A stretch of DNA of 64,000 nt from Buxus sempervirens (taxonomy: Eukaryota > Streptophyta > Magnoliopsida > Buxales > Buxaceae), in contig OX387182.1 in NCBI GenBank assembly GCA_947561395.2, positions 3,916,001 to 3,980,000 of the forward strand. Direction: 5' to 3'. Numbering within the stretch: the stretch's first letter is position 1; each line of letters opens with the position of its first letter. A model generated the notes under the pieces. It saw only the letters and a list, made by a program, of their open reading frames with translations, did no database searches and was not told the DNA's origin. The translations under genes and the position numbers were made by a program. Of the stretch, positions 11,100 through 33,760 are shown piece after piece.

Positions 11100-11380
11100 C
11101 CTTTACTACGAAATGATCGAACCCATGCGTCCAAGATTCTACGCGCCCGCGCGGGTCAGAAATAGACTACGAGCAAAGCGAGTTTCATGGGAAAATGGGG
11201 CCCACGTGATATCCCTTCATTTAATGAAACGTCGAGAGGTTTAGCGAGTACGAGAGAGGCGCGAGTATGGCTAGATTTCCTCATCGACCACAGAGTGTGT
11301 TAGAAACCGAAGGAAAAAACAAGTTAAGAAACACCGAAAGAGAGTAAAACGTTACTATTGCTTTGTATGGTCTGAAACAA
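11100..11380 (+). promoter_or_regulatory. NTRC promoter/leader with G-box and minimal uORF
   Basis: A G-box core CCACGTGA is at 11202-11209, about 170 bp before the start, next to GGGGCCCA (11197-11204). G-boxes are common in light-responsive plant promoters, which fits a chloroplast gene; this is inference. In the leader, ATG-GTC-TGA at 11367-11375 forms a two-codon upstream frame ending 5 nt before the main ATG at 11381. Confidence 0.45.
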
Positions 11381-23088
<11,708 letters not shown>

Positions 23089-23230
23089 GAGGATAACAAG
23101 TACTTGTTTGTTGACGGCTGATTTATTTTTCATTCGATTAAGTTCATTCTGAATTGAATCATGGCATAATGCCAATCTTGTATTTTCCACAATGAGCCCT
23201 TGTTATATGAGGCAATGAAATTGAAGATCA

Positions 23231-23382
23231 GAGTTGAGATTTAGTCCATTATTAGACAAGTGACTTGGATTTTCTGAGTCTTGTGCCCCCTTCCATACTC
23301 ATAATAGAGTTGAGATTTAGTCCATTACTAGACAGGTGACTTGGATTTTCTGAGTCTCGTGCCCCCTTCCATGCTTTACATT
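23231..23382. repeat. 76-bp tandem duplication downstream of NTRC
   Basis: GAGTTGAGATTTAGTCCATT begins both units (23231 and 23307). About 68 bp of each unit match with only a few differences. It begins about 140 bp after the NTRC stop, in or near the 3' UTR. Confidence 0.85.
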
Positions 23383-23545
23383 ATGAGTACATGACACTTA
23401 CAATGTACTTTTGAAATCGTCAGTAAACGCCTTAAACTGGGGATTAATGCAAGGTCCATTTATTCTAAATCATTGTCATCAAGTATCATTTATTCCAGTT
23501 TCAAGGAAGGCAGTCACAGAGTGTGACAACATGGGACAAATAATC

Positions 23546-23873
23546 TGACGCAGTGAAAGTTGCGAAAACAAGGATTAATCTTTGTTAATCCTAGAAAACT
23601 GGAATCCATAAGGAAGATGAGAGAGAATAATGTCCAAAATTCGTGTACAACCTTTACCCCTTATTTATAGACCAAAAAAAACCCCAAAATAAGATAGAAA
23701 CCTACTAAAATTAGGACTCCTACTCATAGTAAACAACTTAAAATTAAAATCGAACTCTAAAACCTCTTAAAGACTCCTAATATAACTCAAATACCTAATG
23801 CAAGAAAATAGGAATTCTACTTTTACTAAATAACTAACTAATCTAGAATTTGGGTCCCACTCGTCCTACATCA
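23546..23873 (-). repeat. 3' LTR of gag-only element
   Basis: 328 bp starting TGACGCAGTG and ending CCTACATCA on the plus strand. It lacks two short blocks present in the other LTR (around the CTAGCAAATAACC and ACTCTATAATTCG stretches). Confidence 0.88.
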
Positions 23874-24266
23874 ATCCCCTCCTCTTAGAGAAACACTCAT
23901 CCTCGAGTAAAGCATTGGCATGGCTGCACTCAAATAAGTCTTGCACGTTGAACATCTTGGAGCTTATCCTTCTCCTTTAATAACAAAGGTGTAGCCCTGC
24001 TTTGTTTCCTTCACTTTATAAGATTTTGGAGTCTTATCAGAAACTTTGGTTGGTACCATGGCAATGTTGTGACCCTTCCAGTTGAATAAATACACGTCCC
24101 TCGCTTTATAGGTTGCATTCACATCATACTGTCAAGGTCTTCCTAATAAGATATGACTGGCATCCATGTCAATCACATCACAAGTAATCTTTGCCTTGTA
24201 GTGCTTTCTAATAGACATTGGAATAGTGCAAATTTTAGCTACCTTCACCGTGGGGTCTTTCTTTAC

Positions 24267-25655
24267 CTAACCAATTGAGTAAGATGAAGGGTGCGGTTTG
24301 GTTGGCAATTGCAAATAATCAACCAACTTCTTTGCCACAAAATTATTACAACTTCCATTATCAACAACCAAATCGCATACCTTATTGGATACGGTACACA
24401 ATGATTGGAAAATATTGTGGCCTTGAGAGAAGTCTTCTTGCTTGTTCGAACATAAAACCCGTTGCAAAACTAGGTTGAGACGTTCACTTTTGTCTTCTTC
24501 CCCCACTTCGTACACATCATTATCATATATGACCAGCCCACCATCTTTTTCTTCTCCTTCTCCTTCTTGCTTAATCAAATTCACAGGTTTTCTAGCTGGA
24601 CATTCATTAGACTTATGTCCCGTTTGACCACATCTGTAACACTTTACTGTTGATGATCTGGCATAAGGATTATAATTTTTAGGCTGATCTTTATAGCCCT
24701 GCTCGGTAGATTTTCGATTAGTTACGCTAACACTAGCGTCCCCATTGTCCTTGGCGCTAACTAGAGTAGAAGAAACTGTTGTTTGGGGCGCCTTGCCCTT
24801 GCCAGAAAAATCTTCAGCATCATAATTAGACTTCCAAGAATACTCTGATCGCCCAATTGATTTTTCCATCAATTCTGCCTTCAACGCCATGTTGTGGGCT
24901 TCATCCACTGATCACAAAGTCTGCAACCCAATTTTGTTTCGAATTGATGCTTTCAACCCTGCCAAATATCTAGCAACTCTTTGCAATTCTGTTTCAGATA
25001 AATTATTACGTGCAAATAGTCTAGAAAATTCAGCAGTATAATCAGAAATTAGTTTACTTCCTTGAACGCAATTCTGATAAAGCTGAAATAGATGCTGATC
25101 GTAGTCTGGCGGTAAGAATCTCTCCATCATCAGTTGATTCATTCTCCTCCACGTATGGATTAGGACTTTTCCTTGTCGACGTCTATTATTCTGCAACGTG
25201 TCCCACCAGACCGTTGCTCCACTCTTCAGTTTGAAAGCAACAAGTTTCACTTGTCTTTCTTCACGAACTTCCATCATCTCAAAAAATCTTTTAACTTCTG
25301 AAACCCAATTGAGAAATTCCTCGATATTCATATTCCCACTAAAAGAAGGAATATCTGCCTTGATACGGTAATCTTTGAACCTTCTATTGCGAACTTCAAG
25401 ATCTCTCTGATCGTGAACTATCTCCTCCTCTTTTAGGTCCGAATCATCATTGCCAAATAGTGCCCGATGATGCCCGCGAACATTGCGTTCATGGGGTCGT
25501 TGGTAGGGCTTTCTAGCTTCAACGCCTGGGGGTCCTCGGGCAAGTCCCGCGGCTCCGCGCCTAACAGCGTTTTGATTAGGGTTGACATTAATAGTTATAT
25601 TAACGATCATCTGACGAATCTCCGCCATTTGTTGCCGTTGTTCTTCAATGACCAC
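24267..25655 (-). pseudogene. Degenerate gag-protease of the LTR element
   Basis: One reading frame holding a Ty3-type retrotransposon gag domain (roughly 25400-24920), then a CCHC zinc knuckle of the form Cys-x2-Cys-x4-His-x4-Cys (about 24640-24600), then the start of an aspartic protease. A single in-frame TGA at 24909-24911 splits gag from the rest, and another stop follows at about 24264. The protease motif reads Asp-Asn-Gly where Asp-Ser/Thr-Gly is expected. Protease-like sequence ending in an Ile-Leu-Leu-Gly-Arg-Pro motif continues to about 24130. The product is not expected to work. Confidence 0.85.
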
Positions 25656-25753
25656 CCAAATTGCTTCTTACCCACGAACAACGTGGATGGGATTGTTACC
25701 GTCACCCTCGTTGTTGGCCATCTTGTCAGGCAAGTCCTGGCTCTGATACCAAT

Positions 25754-26124
25754 TGACGCAGTGAAAGTTACGAAAACAAGGATTAATCTTTGTTAATCCT
25801 AGAAAACTGGAATCCACTAGCAAATAACCTTGAATCCACAAGTAAGATGAGAGAGAAACTCTATAATTCGTTAAAAAAATAATGTCCAAAATTCGTGTAC
25901 AACCTTTACCCCTTATTTATAGACCTTAAAAAACCCCAAAATAAGATAGAAACCTACTAAAATTAGGATTCCTACTCATAGTAAACAACTTAAAATTAAA
26001 ATCTAACTCTAAACCTCTTAAAGACTCTTAATATAACTCAAATACCTAATGCATGAAAATAGGAATTCTACTTTTACTAAATAACTAACTAATCTAGAAT
26101 TTGGGTCCCACTCGTCTTACATCA
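25754..26124 (-). repeat. 5' LTR of gag-only element
   Basis: 371 bp with the same ends as the left LTR, TGACGCAGTG and CTTACATCA on the plus strand. It should carry the element's promoter, reading leftwards. Confidence 0.88.
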
Positions 26125-26511
26125 TAATCATACTAATTTAGTAGCTTTAATTTGTTTATCATGGTGCAAAGCTAGCTCCTTCCCTATACAATCGGTGAAG
26201 GTTTAACTTTGATCAAAGTATTTCAGGCAGTTGGGATTTTCAGGTATAGGATGCCATGTAAGAATTTGCAGGCCATATCATTGCACAACTGAAGTATTTT
26301 TCATGTTATCTGCATTTGATAACCACACAACTTGTTATAGAAAGATGGTCTTGAGGTTTTTGTACCATTCCAGAATTTGAAAAAAAATAATAATTTCACT
26401 GAGTTAAACTATTTGTTCCCTTTAGAAACTCTCTAAAAAAGAAAAAAAAAACAAAACAAAAAAAAAATTTCTTGGGAAAATATCGACTTGAAATCTGCTG
26501 GAGTCCTAGGC

Positions 26512-26610
26512 TGGAATATCTGTTGGTCCAACTGTAATGCATGTGTCCACATAGGTGTGTGAAGTTGACGTGTACAAATGCATTATCGTTGGACCAGCAA
26601 ATCTTCCAAC
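26512..26610. repeat. Small imperfect foldback
   Basis: TGGTCCAAC (26523-26531) is matched by GTTGGACCA about 65 bp downstream, and ATGCAT occurs inside both arms. It resembles a small foldback or MITE, but no target duplication is evident. Confidence 0.4.
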
Positions 26611-26984
26611 CAGAGGGTCCAGGTGATATGATCTCGAAAATATTAGCTTGGAGTATGACATTGACATCCTATTTGGGTTTTGTAATGACAATAGTCTCAT
26701 TTCCTTTCTTTCATAACATTGGAAGAAATTTCGTGGCATTTTCCACAACAAGTGTGTATCTTCATGTTTCACTGGCCGTTCCAGGAATGAAACATATACT
26801 ATCATGCAAATATAGATACATTTTTCATTTTTGGAATAGCCATTGAAACACGAAGCCGGTCCAGCCGACAAACAGACGAGGCCTTAAACTATATAGTTTT
26901 AGGTTCCATTTGTATTTGCTTTCAAAAAATTGCTATCACGAAAGAGGCATTTTCCATAAGATTTTTTATTTTTGCTCTACTTGA

Positions 26985-27226
26985 GATGCAATTATTCACG
27001 TAGGGCCCCCGGCCCATATCGCGCCCAAACTCTATTTCATAGCCAAGCTATTCAAGTAGGGCCCCCGGCCCACTGTCTATGCTCCAACAAGGGCCATAGC
27101 CGACGCATCGAACGTGTAAACTGTAAGCCAATACTGAAACCCTAAATCGGAGAAGGGTTTATGATTGTTAGATTGAAGATTCGAGCAGGTCAGAAAGCCA
27201 GAACAGTAAAAGAAAGCTTGAAGAAG
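26985..27226 (+). promoter_or_regulatory. Promoter of small basic gene: duplicated site II motifs and telo-box
   Basis: GTAGGGCCCCCGGCCCA occurs twice (27000-27016, 27056-27072); each copy carries GGCCCA, the complement of the site II core TGGGCC. A telo-box AAACCCTAA is at 27137-27145. Site II plus telo-box is typical of plant promoters for ribosome and cell-growth genes. It fits a growth-linked role of the downstream gene, which is inference. Confidence 0.6.
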
Positions 27227-29264
27227 ATGACGCAGAAAGCCAATCAATTCAAAGGGCAGCAAAAGAAGAAATCAATTCCTCCCAGTCGCCATGGCAAAGC
27301 TTCTATCACACGCAAAGGTAAAGCTGCAATCTCTCTCTAGCTAGCTAGATTTGATTCTCAGCGTCTGATTTCTTCTTCCGTGGCTAAACTTCGCAGGGAA
27401 GAGGGCGGTGAAGCCCGCAAAGACCACCAAGGACATGGATGCCGACCGTGTAAGACTCTTTTATCTTCTCCTTTTTTAATTTACTCTGTGGCTTAAATTG
27501 AGCTTGAATCATCTTGAAACCACTTCCTTTGATGTGGGGAAGAAGGAAAAATGCAACAATAAAAGGGAAAAAAAAAGATTTTTTTTAATAAGAGATACGA
27601 ACTTAGCCACCTTAACAACCACATAATTCTTATTAAAATCTTTAGGAAAAATCTGTTATTTGAAAAAAAAAAAAAAAAACCCTTATGCGTCTAACAACTT
27701 CCAGTGGATGGATTATATATTTATCTTATTTGAAATAAATCTCTTTACCATACCCTTTCATTTCTTGATAGTATCTTTTGCTTGTAAACATTTAAAATAT
27801 CTGACTGAGGTGGCTGAATTGGTCTTTCGTACTTGTAAATAAATGTTAGCATATGCAAACAGAATGCTTCCAATGTAGGCTTTTTTTACTTGGTTTTAAC
27901 CTTGGAAGGCTAATAAGGTGTGTTCAATGACCCATGGCATAATGAATATATCATGAAATCTCTTCTGCACTTGGAGCAAGGCTTCTCTTTCTAACTTATA
28001 TCTTAAATAAAAATTTGAATTAACCTCCCCCTAATTAATATTTGGGTAATCAAGCTTGTCCCTTTTTTTTCCTTGAACTAGTGCTCAACTATAGGACATC
28101 TAACTTTTATTTGTATTGCAAGCAGTATTTTGTATGGATTACCCAAATTCTTGTAAAAGCTTCCCTAATTATTGATTCAATGGTTTTCTATGTTATTGTG
28201 TAGAATTCATTGATTGATTGGATTGAAGTTATTTGGATATCAATCAATCAACCAAATAACCAAATGCCTTATCCCAACTAACTGAGTGTTTAGAGTTATT
28301 TGGTATAATGTAGTTTTCTGTATTTTGATGGCGTCATCCTGAAAAATTACCACATATTTACCCAGAGTAATATTTTGCTCTCCCGAAGTTAGATTAAAGT
28401 TCATTATAATTGCTGAAATTGACAATTCAGCATCTTTTTTTAGACGTTACTACATAATAAGAGAAAAATGTTACCTTCCCCTTACTGAGGATTATGTCCA
28501 ATATCTTAAATCTATGGTTTCAAGTCTTTGTATGTTGTCTTTCCATGAGGTTTGAGGATAATTCTCTGCATCATAAATATACGTATTTTTTTTATATGGT
28601 CCTATCTTTCAATTATGGCTTGAGGTGAGTTGGAGGACATGAGTGAGCTACTAATAAATCTAGGACACAAAATTTATAGCATATAAAATTTTCTACTTAT
28701 CTTGACAATTCCTTTGGAGATGGATTCTGTTACTACATTGGATTTGGTTTTGGGGGTTTATAAAATCCATTTTATGCGAGAAACTACAGGGGAAGCTGAT
28801 ATCGATTAAGAGTGTAATTTGAGGTCTCATTTTCCCATTTGCTCTTTTAAGTTCCAAGACAATCAGAGAAATTTCAGAAACATTTTCCTTGTAGTTGGAG
28901 GACTGACGATTTCAAGTACCATTCAATAGTCTGAAACAAGTTTATCTTGATTTTCTGTGCCTTCTGTTCATAGCCAGTGTCATCTGCCTTCTGCTATCAT
29001 TTTTAATTTGTAACTATCCTCTTTTTTGGGTTTATATAAGAGCCTGAATCATTTTTTGTCCGGATTTTTTTTATGGGGGGGGGGGGGATTTCTTCGAAGC
29101 TCTTTTACTCACCAATAAACTTTCCTTTTTGTTTCTATTAGGAGCTGAGTAAGTTCATAAACTACTGTAACGAGGTGAAAGCTGCCACTGCTGCTAACAA
29201 GGAAGGTGGGCAGCTTAGTATTGTAAAACCGCCACCAGACTCTACAAGTGCTGCAAAAAAATAG
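27227..29264 (+). CDS. Small basic protein, possibly DUF2462/UPF0390 type
   Basis: Three exons, 27227-27317, 27397-27449 and 29142-29264, join in phase to give 88 residues, with a stop TAG at 29262. The N-terminal half is Lys/Arg/Gln-rich with an Arg-His-Gly-Lys and an Arg-Lys-Gly-Lys-Arg cluster. The C-terminal half has a likely helix (Glu-Leu-Ser-Lys-Phe-Ile-Asn-Tyr-Cys-Asn-Glu-Val-Lys) and ends Lys-Lys. The overall pattern resembles the short eukaryotic DUF2462 (UPF0390) proteins, but the match is from memory and weak; the function is unknown. ATG 27227 opens the part that looks conserved; an in-frame ATG at 27161 would add 22 residues. No signal or membrane segment is seen, so a nuclear or nucleolar location is likely from charge alone. 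Confidence 0.72.
27450..29141 (+). other. Long second intron of small basic gene
   Basis: A 1.7-kb AT-rich intron with an A-run near 27663-27679 and a 13-G run at 29075-29087 close to the acceptor. No element family is recognised. Confidence 0.65.
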
Positions 29265-30510
29265 TAAAGACTCTTCAAAGGTTAGTGAGAGAGCAGAAAG
29301 AGTACTTGTCCGGTAAAGATGTAAATTAGCATTTGATTCTATGTTTTTTATGTTTATTCTGGCTTATTGATCTCGCCCTTCTAAGCTCAACTATTTCGAC
29401 ATGAAATAAGCATGCAGTTCCTACCATGCTTATCCTTAAGATTTTCTTATACGGAATTGTCTCCTGCATATAATACTTCAATCCCACTGCAGTCTCATCA
29501 GCTGCTGCATTCATATAATGGAGTAACCAGATTCTATTCCCTGAAAAATGATTAAAAAAAAAGGGTTACCAAAGAAAAGGGAGTACATTCCATATATGCC
29601 ATAAGATTGAAATCGAAAGCTTTACATAACAGAGCAGATTCAGGCATGCTTAGTTATGCATGTGGGTTAACAAAGACAATTTGCAGGTCACTACCAGAAT
29701 TAATGGTTATTGCTTAAAGGTAAGAAGCTGCATATTAACATGACTTACAAGCTCACAATTCAAAAGCAGGTGATTTCTATTTTTGTGGTCTTGCAAAACA
29801 AGCTTAGTTTCATAAGAAGAGCATTGGGGGATCACTGTTGAGTTCTCCATCAAAATCAGCTTTCCAATTTCCATTCTCGTATCTGATGATGCCTCCCGTT
29901 CAGACTTTTGGTTTATTGTCTGCTGCCTCCATTTGTGATGAGTTTAAACGAACCCTGTCCAGATCCTTTCCAACCAATGTTTCTCCAGGTCCTGATCAAT
30001 CATAAAGTAACAGAAAATTAAACAGTTCAAGGAATATTCAGGGGATCGACATGATCTTCACTAAATTTTTCCAGAAAAATTCCCCTGGGAAACCCCATTC
30101 GATCTTCCGAAAGATGAACTCAAAACTATAAAGCCTTTATTAAGCTGCCAGAACCAATAACAATCTTAGGCGGTTGACTGAAACCGTGTTGTAAAACAAT
30201 TTACTGTTGCTTACTCAAGATCGGTGTCAATACTGCGTTATCTCTTCTGCCAGTCGTTTTATAGCTTGTACAGGCGATTGTAGTAAAGCCAGCGTTAGAA
30301 GGATTTCACGAGAACTTTACAGAAGTTGGGAGAAAATCAACAGATTGTATGATGGCATTCACTAGTGGAGACTGAACCTCTATGGCTGCCAATGTATGGG
30401 ATGGGCCGGATGGCCACAATTTGAATATTGCAGGTGTTCTTCTTCAGCAGCCGACGTATTACAATTTTCAAGCGTGGCTGAGACAGAACCGCAGTCAAAT
30501 TGTAATATAA
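29265..30510. other. 3' flank and intergenic
   Basis: The first part is likely 3' UTR of the small basic gene. CACTACCAGAAT at 29689-29700 and CACTAGTGGAG at 30360-30370 are weak candidates for the left end of the CACTA-like element whose right end is at 31027. Nothing else is recognised. Confidence 0.35.
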
Positions 30511-30514
30511 CATT

Positions 30515-31027
30515 TACCGGCGGTTGAAGAATTTTATAAGCGCCGGTATAAAATTAGCAGCGGTTTATCTGATCGCCACAGAAAATTCCGGCGGTTCACT
30601 TGATCGCCGCTAATAAATATAACCGACAGTTTAGTCCGACCGAAATTACCGGCGGTTTATTAACCGCCGCAAATAACTTGACCGACGGCTAAATTACCGG
30701 CGGTTGTTTGTTCGCCGCTAATAAATATTACCGACAAAAATACCGGCGTTTGTTGACTGCCGCAAATAAAAATGCCGGCGGTTTCCTTTCGCATTATTAC
30801 CGGCGGTTTTCTGACCGCCGACGATAGAATTCCGGCGGTTTCCTTCATCAGCACCGGCTGGTTTTGTTTACCGCCCCAATATTATTTGCCTGCGGATTTG
30901 GACATCCTATATACCACCGCTTCCTTTTGACCACTGGAATACTACAAACGCAGGGCGATTGAGGCAAATCGCCGCTATTTCTTTACGGCTTTTTCCCAAA
31001 AATTGCCGTCACCCATTTTTACTGGTG
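30515..31027. mobile_element. CACTA-like transposon, right end with subterminal repeat array
   Basis: CCGGCGGTT occurs exactly seven times between 30517 and 30840 (30517, 30588, 30649, 30697, 30775, 30800, 30832) plus one degenerate copy, several paired with inverted CGCCGC to make short hairpins. The block ends CCCATTTTTACTGGTG (31012-31027), the complement of a CACTA-type terminus CAC(T/C)AGTAAAAATGGG. Dense short subterminal repeats are typical of En/Spm-like elements, where they bind the transposase. The left end and 3-bp duplication were not found, so the element may be partial. Confidence 0.6.
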
Positions 31028-33380
31028 GCGTATTATTGACCGACACTGTAAATTTGTTATCACAAGCGCTTTCCGGAACACCACATGTTTGATAATGACA
31101 CTGAATTGGATTGTAATTTTATGTTTACCTTCTTGGTGGTGATGAAACCACCCCCATAAGGGTTTCTTGAAACTTAGCATGCCGATAATTAATGCTGGAG
31201 ACAAACTCATCAACCAAATGGCACAAAACAATGAAATTTAAATATTTTCACACCATTTCCTAATATAATTACCTCCACAGAGTATAAGCATTTGATGTTC
31301 TTTACTACAGTCATGTAAAATTTACTTCAGAACCAGTGTTTAAAGGGGTAATAATGCTTTGGTCCCCAACTAGGGATGATTTTAAATGCGATAAATAGAA
31401 CATACCAAACCAATTAGGACTTGTGTTTTTATTAATTGATTTCAGTTTTGTTTTGCTTCTACTAATGGAGGTACGTGCACTATTGCATGTTGGCCCACCT
31501 CTTTGAATAGTTTTGTTTGTAGATAATTTTATTTTTATTGGTGATAATTGTGTAGCATGAGAGTATGCGATTGAAGTTGGAAAGTGAATTAGGATGGTGG
31601 TTTTATTTGAGATTTTTATGTGTTGTGAAGGGTGTTTATAAAAAGAAGAAAAGGAGAGACAGAATCTCCAAGATTGGCTTTACTAATAGTATAGATACTA
31701 AAAATGTAATAACCTTTCACTTTGATTTCTTCATTGTCAGAAGGACCTTCTTTTATAGGAATGTTTCTCAAACAAAATATTTTTTTCTATTTGTATTTTA
31801 AACTATTTTTTGGTTTACTATTTCTTTCCCGAGTTCTCTTTCTTTTCCCCATTACATGTAGAGGTATATATTGATAAGTATGCACCCACCACGCACTAGA
31901 AAAGATGGAAGATTTTTCAAAAACCTTATCGTTTTAGCCATTTAGCTAAAAAAAAAGAGAAAGGGCCTGTTTGCTTGAAAGAAGAGATAACGATGCTTTA
32001 GTCAATTAACAAGCTAATAAGGAATGTTTGTTTGCAAGAAAGAAGAAATAACATCACATCCAACTCAATAACTCAACTTTATACGTTTATTGCTACATAA
32101 CAAGCAAAACAAGTCAAGTGGGACCTCTTGAATGATCTTTACTAGAAAATCCTGAACAAAGACCTGGACCCTTACGTCAGAACCAAAACGTGGAGCTGCA
32201 GAGAACGAGTGACCATCCATGAGATAAGGCATTGCATGATGTGTCATCCATGAGTCATCCGGCTGACTTCTACTGCTCCCGCCTGTCACGTCTGTCTTTT
32301 AACACCAAACACCGAAATCCACTCAGGCCTCAGCACGTGAAACTTTAGGCCAGAAAGCAGAAACGGTCAGAAACCATAACAGCTCTTGCTTCCATGTGTT
32401 TGTAAAGAACGAGAAACAGGACACGATTATCAGACGTAAAAAGGAAAGAAGACGCACAACTAGTCTTGCAGGAGCAGGACAATTAGGGGTTGCCTCAACT
32501 ACCTAAATATTCCCAAGAGCTGTCCGTCAGCTGCCGCCGTGGATTCGCGCAATCGAAGCCGGTCAAAACCACAGGGAAAACTAAAGAACGTGATTCATTT
32601 ATTTTCTCCGTTCTTTATTGATGTCTGTATGATATAATAATATAATTGTTAGGGTAAATTATTTAGTTGTCACTCTAACCAATTTGGTGAGAGCGTTTCA
32701 CGTGGTGGCATTCAGTGGTGTCGGTGTAAAACGCACAGATGAATGCCCATGTCAGGAGAGGCCCCTCACATCTAAGTTTCATCCCAGTCAGTGGTTTTAC
32801 GGAACCACCGGATTTTGGCTCTAGAGGAAATGTTTTCCAATTTAATTACTCTAATGTCTACTGCAACTTAGTTTAGTTGTATATACCAACGTCTTGCTAA
32901 TAAATGTATATATATATATATACTGTTTAAAACGACCATTGCATATGAAAAGCATATGGTCCTCGACGACTCCTTGTAAGCAGTTCCACCAAAGTGGGGT
33001 CGACATTAAAAAAATATTGCAATAGCAAACACATGATTAATCCTTGAAAATTAAAAAAAAAAATTAAAGAAATACATGTGGATTCTATTAGTTATTGATA
33101 GAATATATACTTTTTTTTGTTGTAGATGATATGTAGTCTTAAGTTCGGATTTTGCTACGGGAGTATCTTACAATTGGTATTTTTTCAACAAGAAAAATTT
33201 CATTATAATTATAACAAACAAAAATACATAATTGTCAAATGCGCAATGTGACAGCATTTGAATTAAGCTACACGAATCACTCCCAAAAACAAAACATAAT
33301 GGAGATAAATTTGAAAGTAGACATTTATACTTTTACATTTATAGTTTAATTAGGAGATTGTTAATGGTATATATATATAT
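31028..33380. other. Intergenic, no gene seen
   Basis: AT-rich stretch. A roughly repeated phrase TGTTTGCTTGAAAGAAGA / TGTTTGTTTGCAAGAAAGAAGA sits at about 31970 and 32025. GC is somewhat higher at 32150-32560 but without a recognisable reading frame. A TATATA run is at about 32908-32921. Confidence 0.4.
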
Positions 33381-33404
33381 ATATATATTTTTTTTTTTGG
33401 GAAC

Positions 33405-33490
33405 TTGGGTTATCCGGGCTAGCTTGCATGCACCACGACTAATCCCTAAGAGCTTGTGCAGTCTCCCATCCGACACATTTAACCTCAAAG
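33405..33490. repeat. Fragment resembling a dispersed plant repeat
   Basis: The phrase CTTGCATGCACCACGACTAA after GGGTTATCCGGGC resembles a sequence I recall as dispersed in many dicot genomes. Its element class is unknown to me, and a database check is needed. Confidence 0.3.
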
Positions 33491-33760
33491 GGTTACTCCA
33501 TAAAAACTAGTATACTCACAAAATTTAAAAACAAAAAAACCAAAAAAGTGGAGGTTTATACTTATTTTAAATTTATATATATATAGATATTGGAATTGGA
33601 AAAAATAAAAAATGGTTACTCCATAAAAACTAGTATACTCACAAAATTTAAAAACAAAAAAACCAAAAAAGTGGAGGTTTATACTTATTTTAAATTAATA
33701 TATATATATATATATATATTGGAATTGGAAAAAATATATTGGAATTGGAAAAAATATATA
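33491..33760. repeat. 123-bp tandem duplication with (TA)n
   Basis: GGTTACTCCATAAAAACTAG starts at 33491 and again at 33614. Both units carry AAACAAAAAAACCAAAAAAG and end in a TA run then TTGGAATTGGAAAAAA, which is itself repeated again at 33718-33755. It is non-coding. Confidence 0.85.

Larger units (their letters stand above)
23541..26129 (-). mobile_element. Non-autonomous Ty3-type LTR element with gag-protease only
   Basis: Complete element between 5-bp duplications TAATC (23541-23545, 26125-26129). On the minus strand the 5' LTR is 25754-26124 (371 bp), the primer site TGGTATCAGAGCC lies just inside it, and the 3' LTR is 23546-23873 (328 bp, shortened by two internal deletions), preceded by a purine-rich tract. 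The roughly 1.9-kb interior codes only gag and part of the protease; reverse transcriptase, RNase H and integrase are absent. This is the layout of terminal-repeat-with-GAG elements, though a simple deletion derivative of a full Ty3 element is equally possible. Confidence 0.88.
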
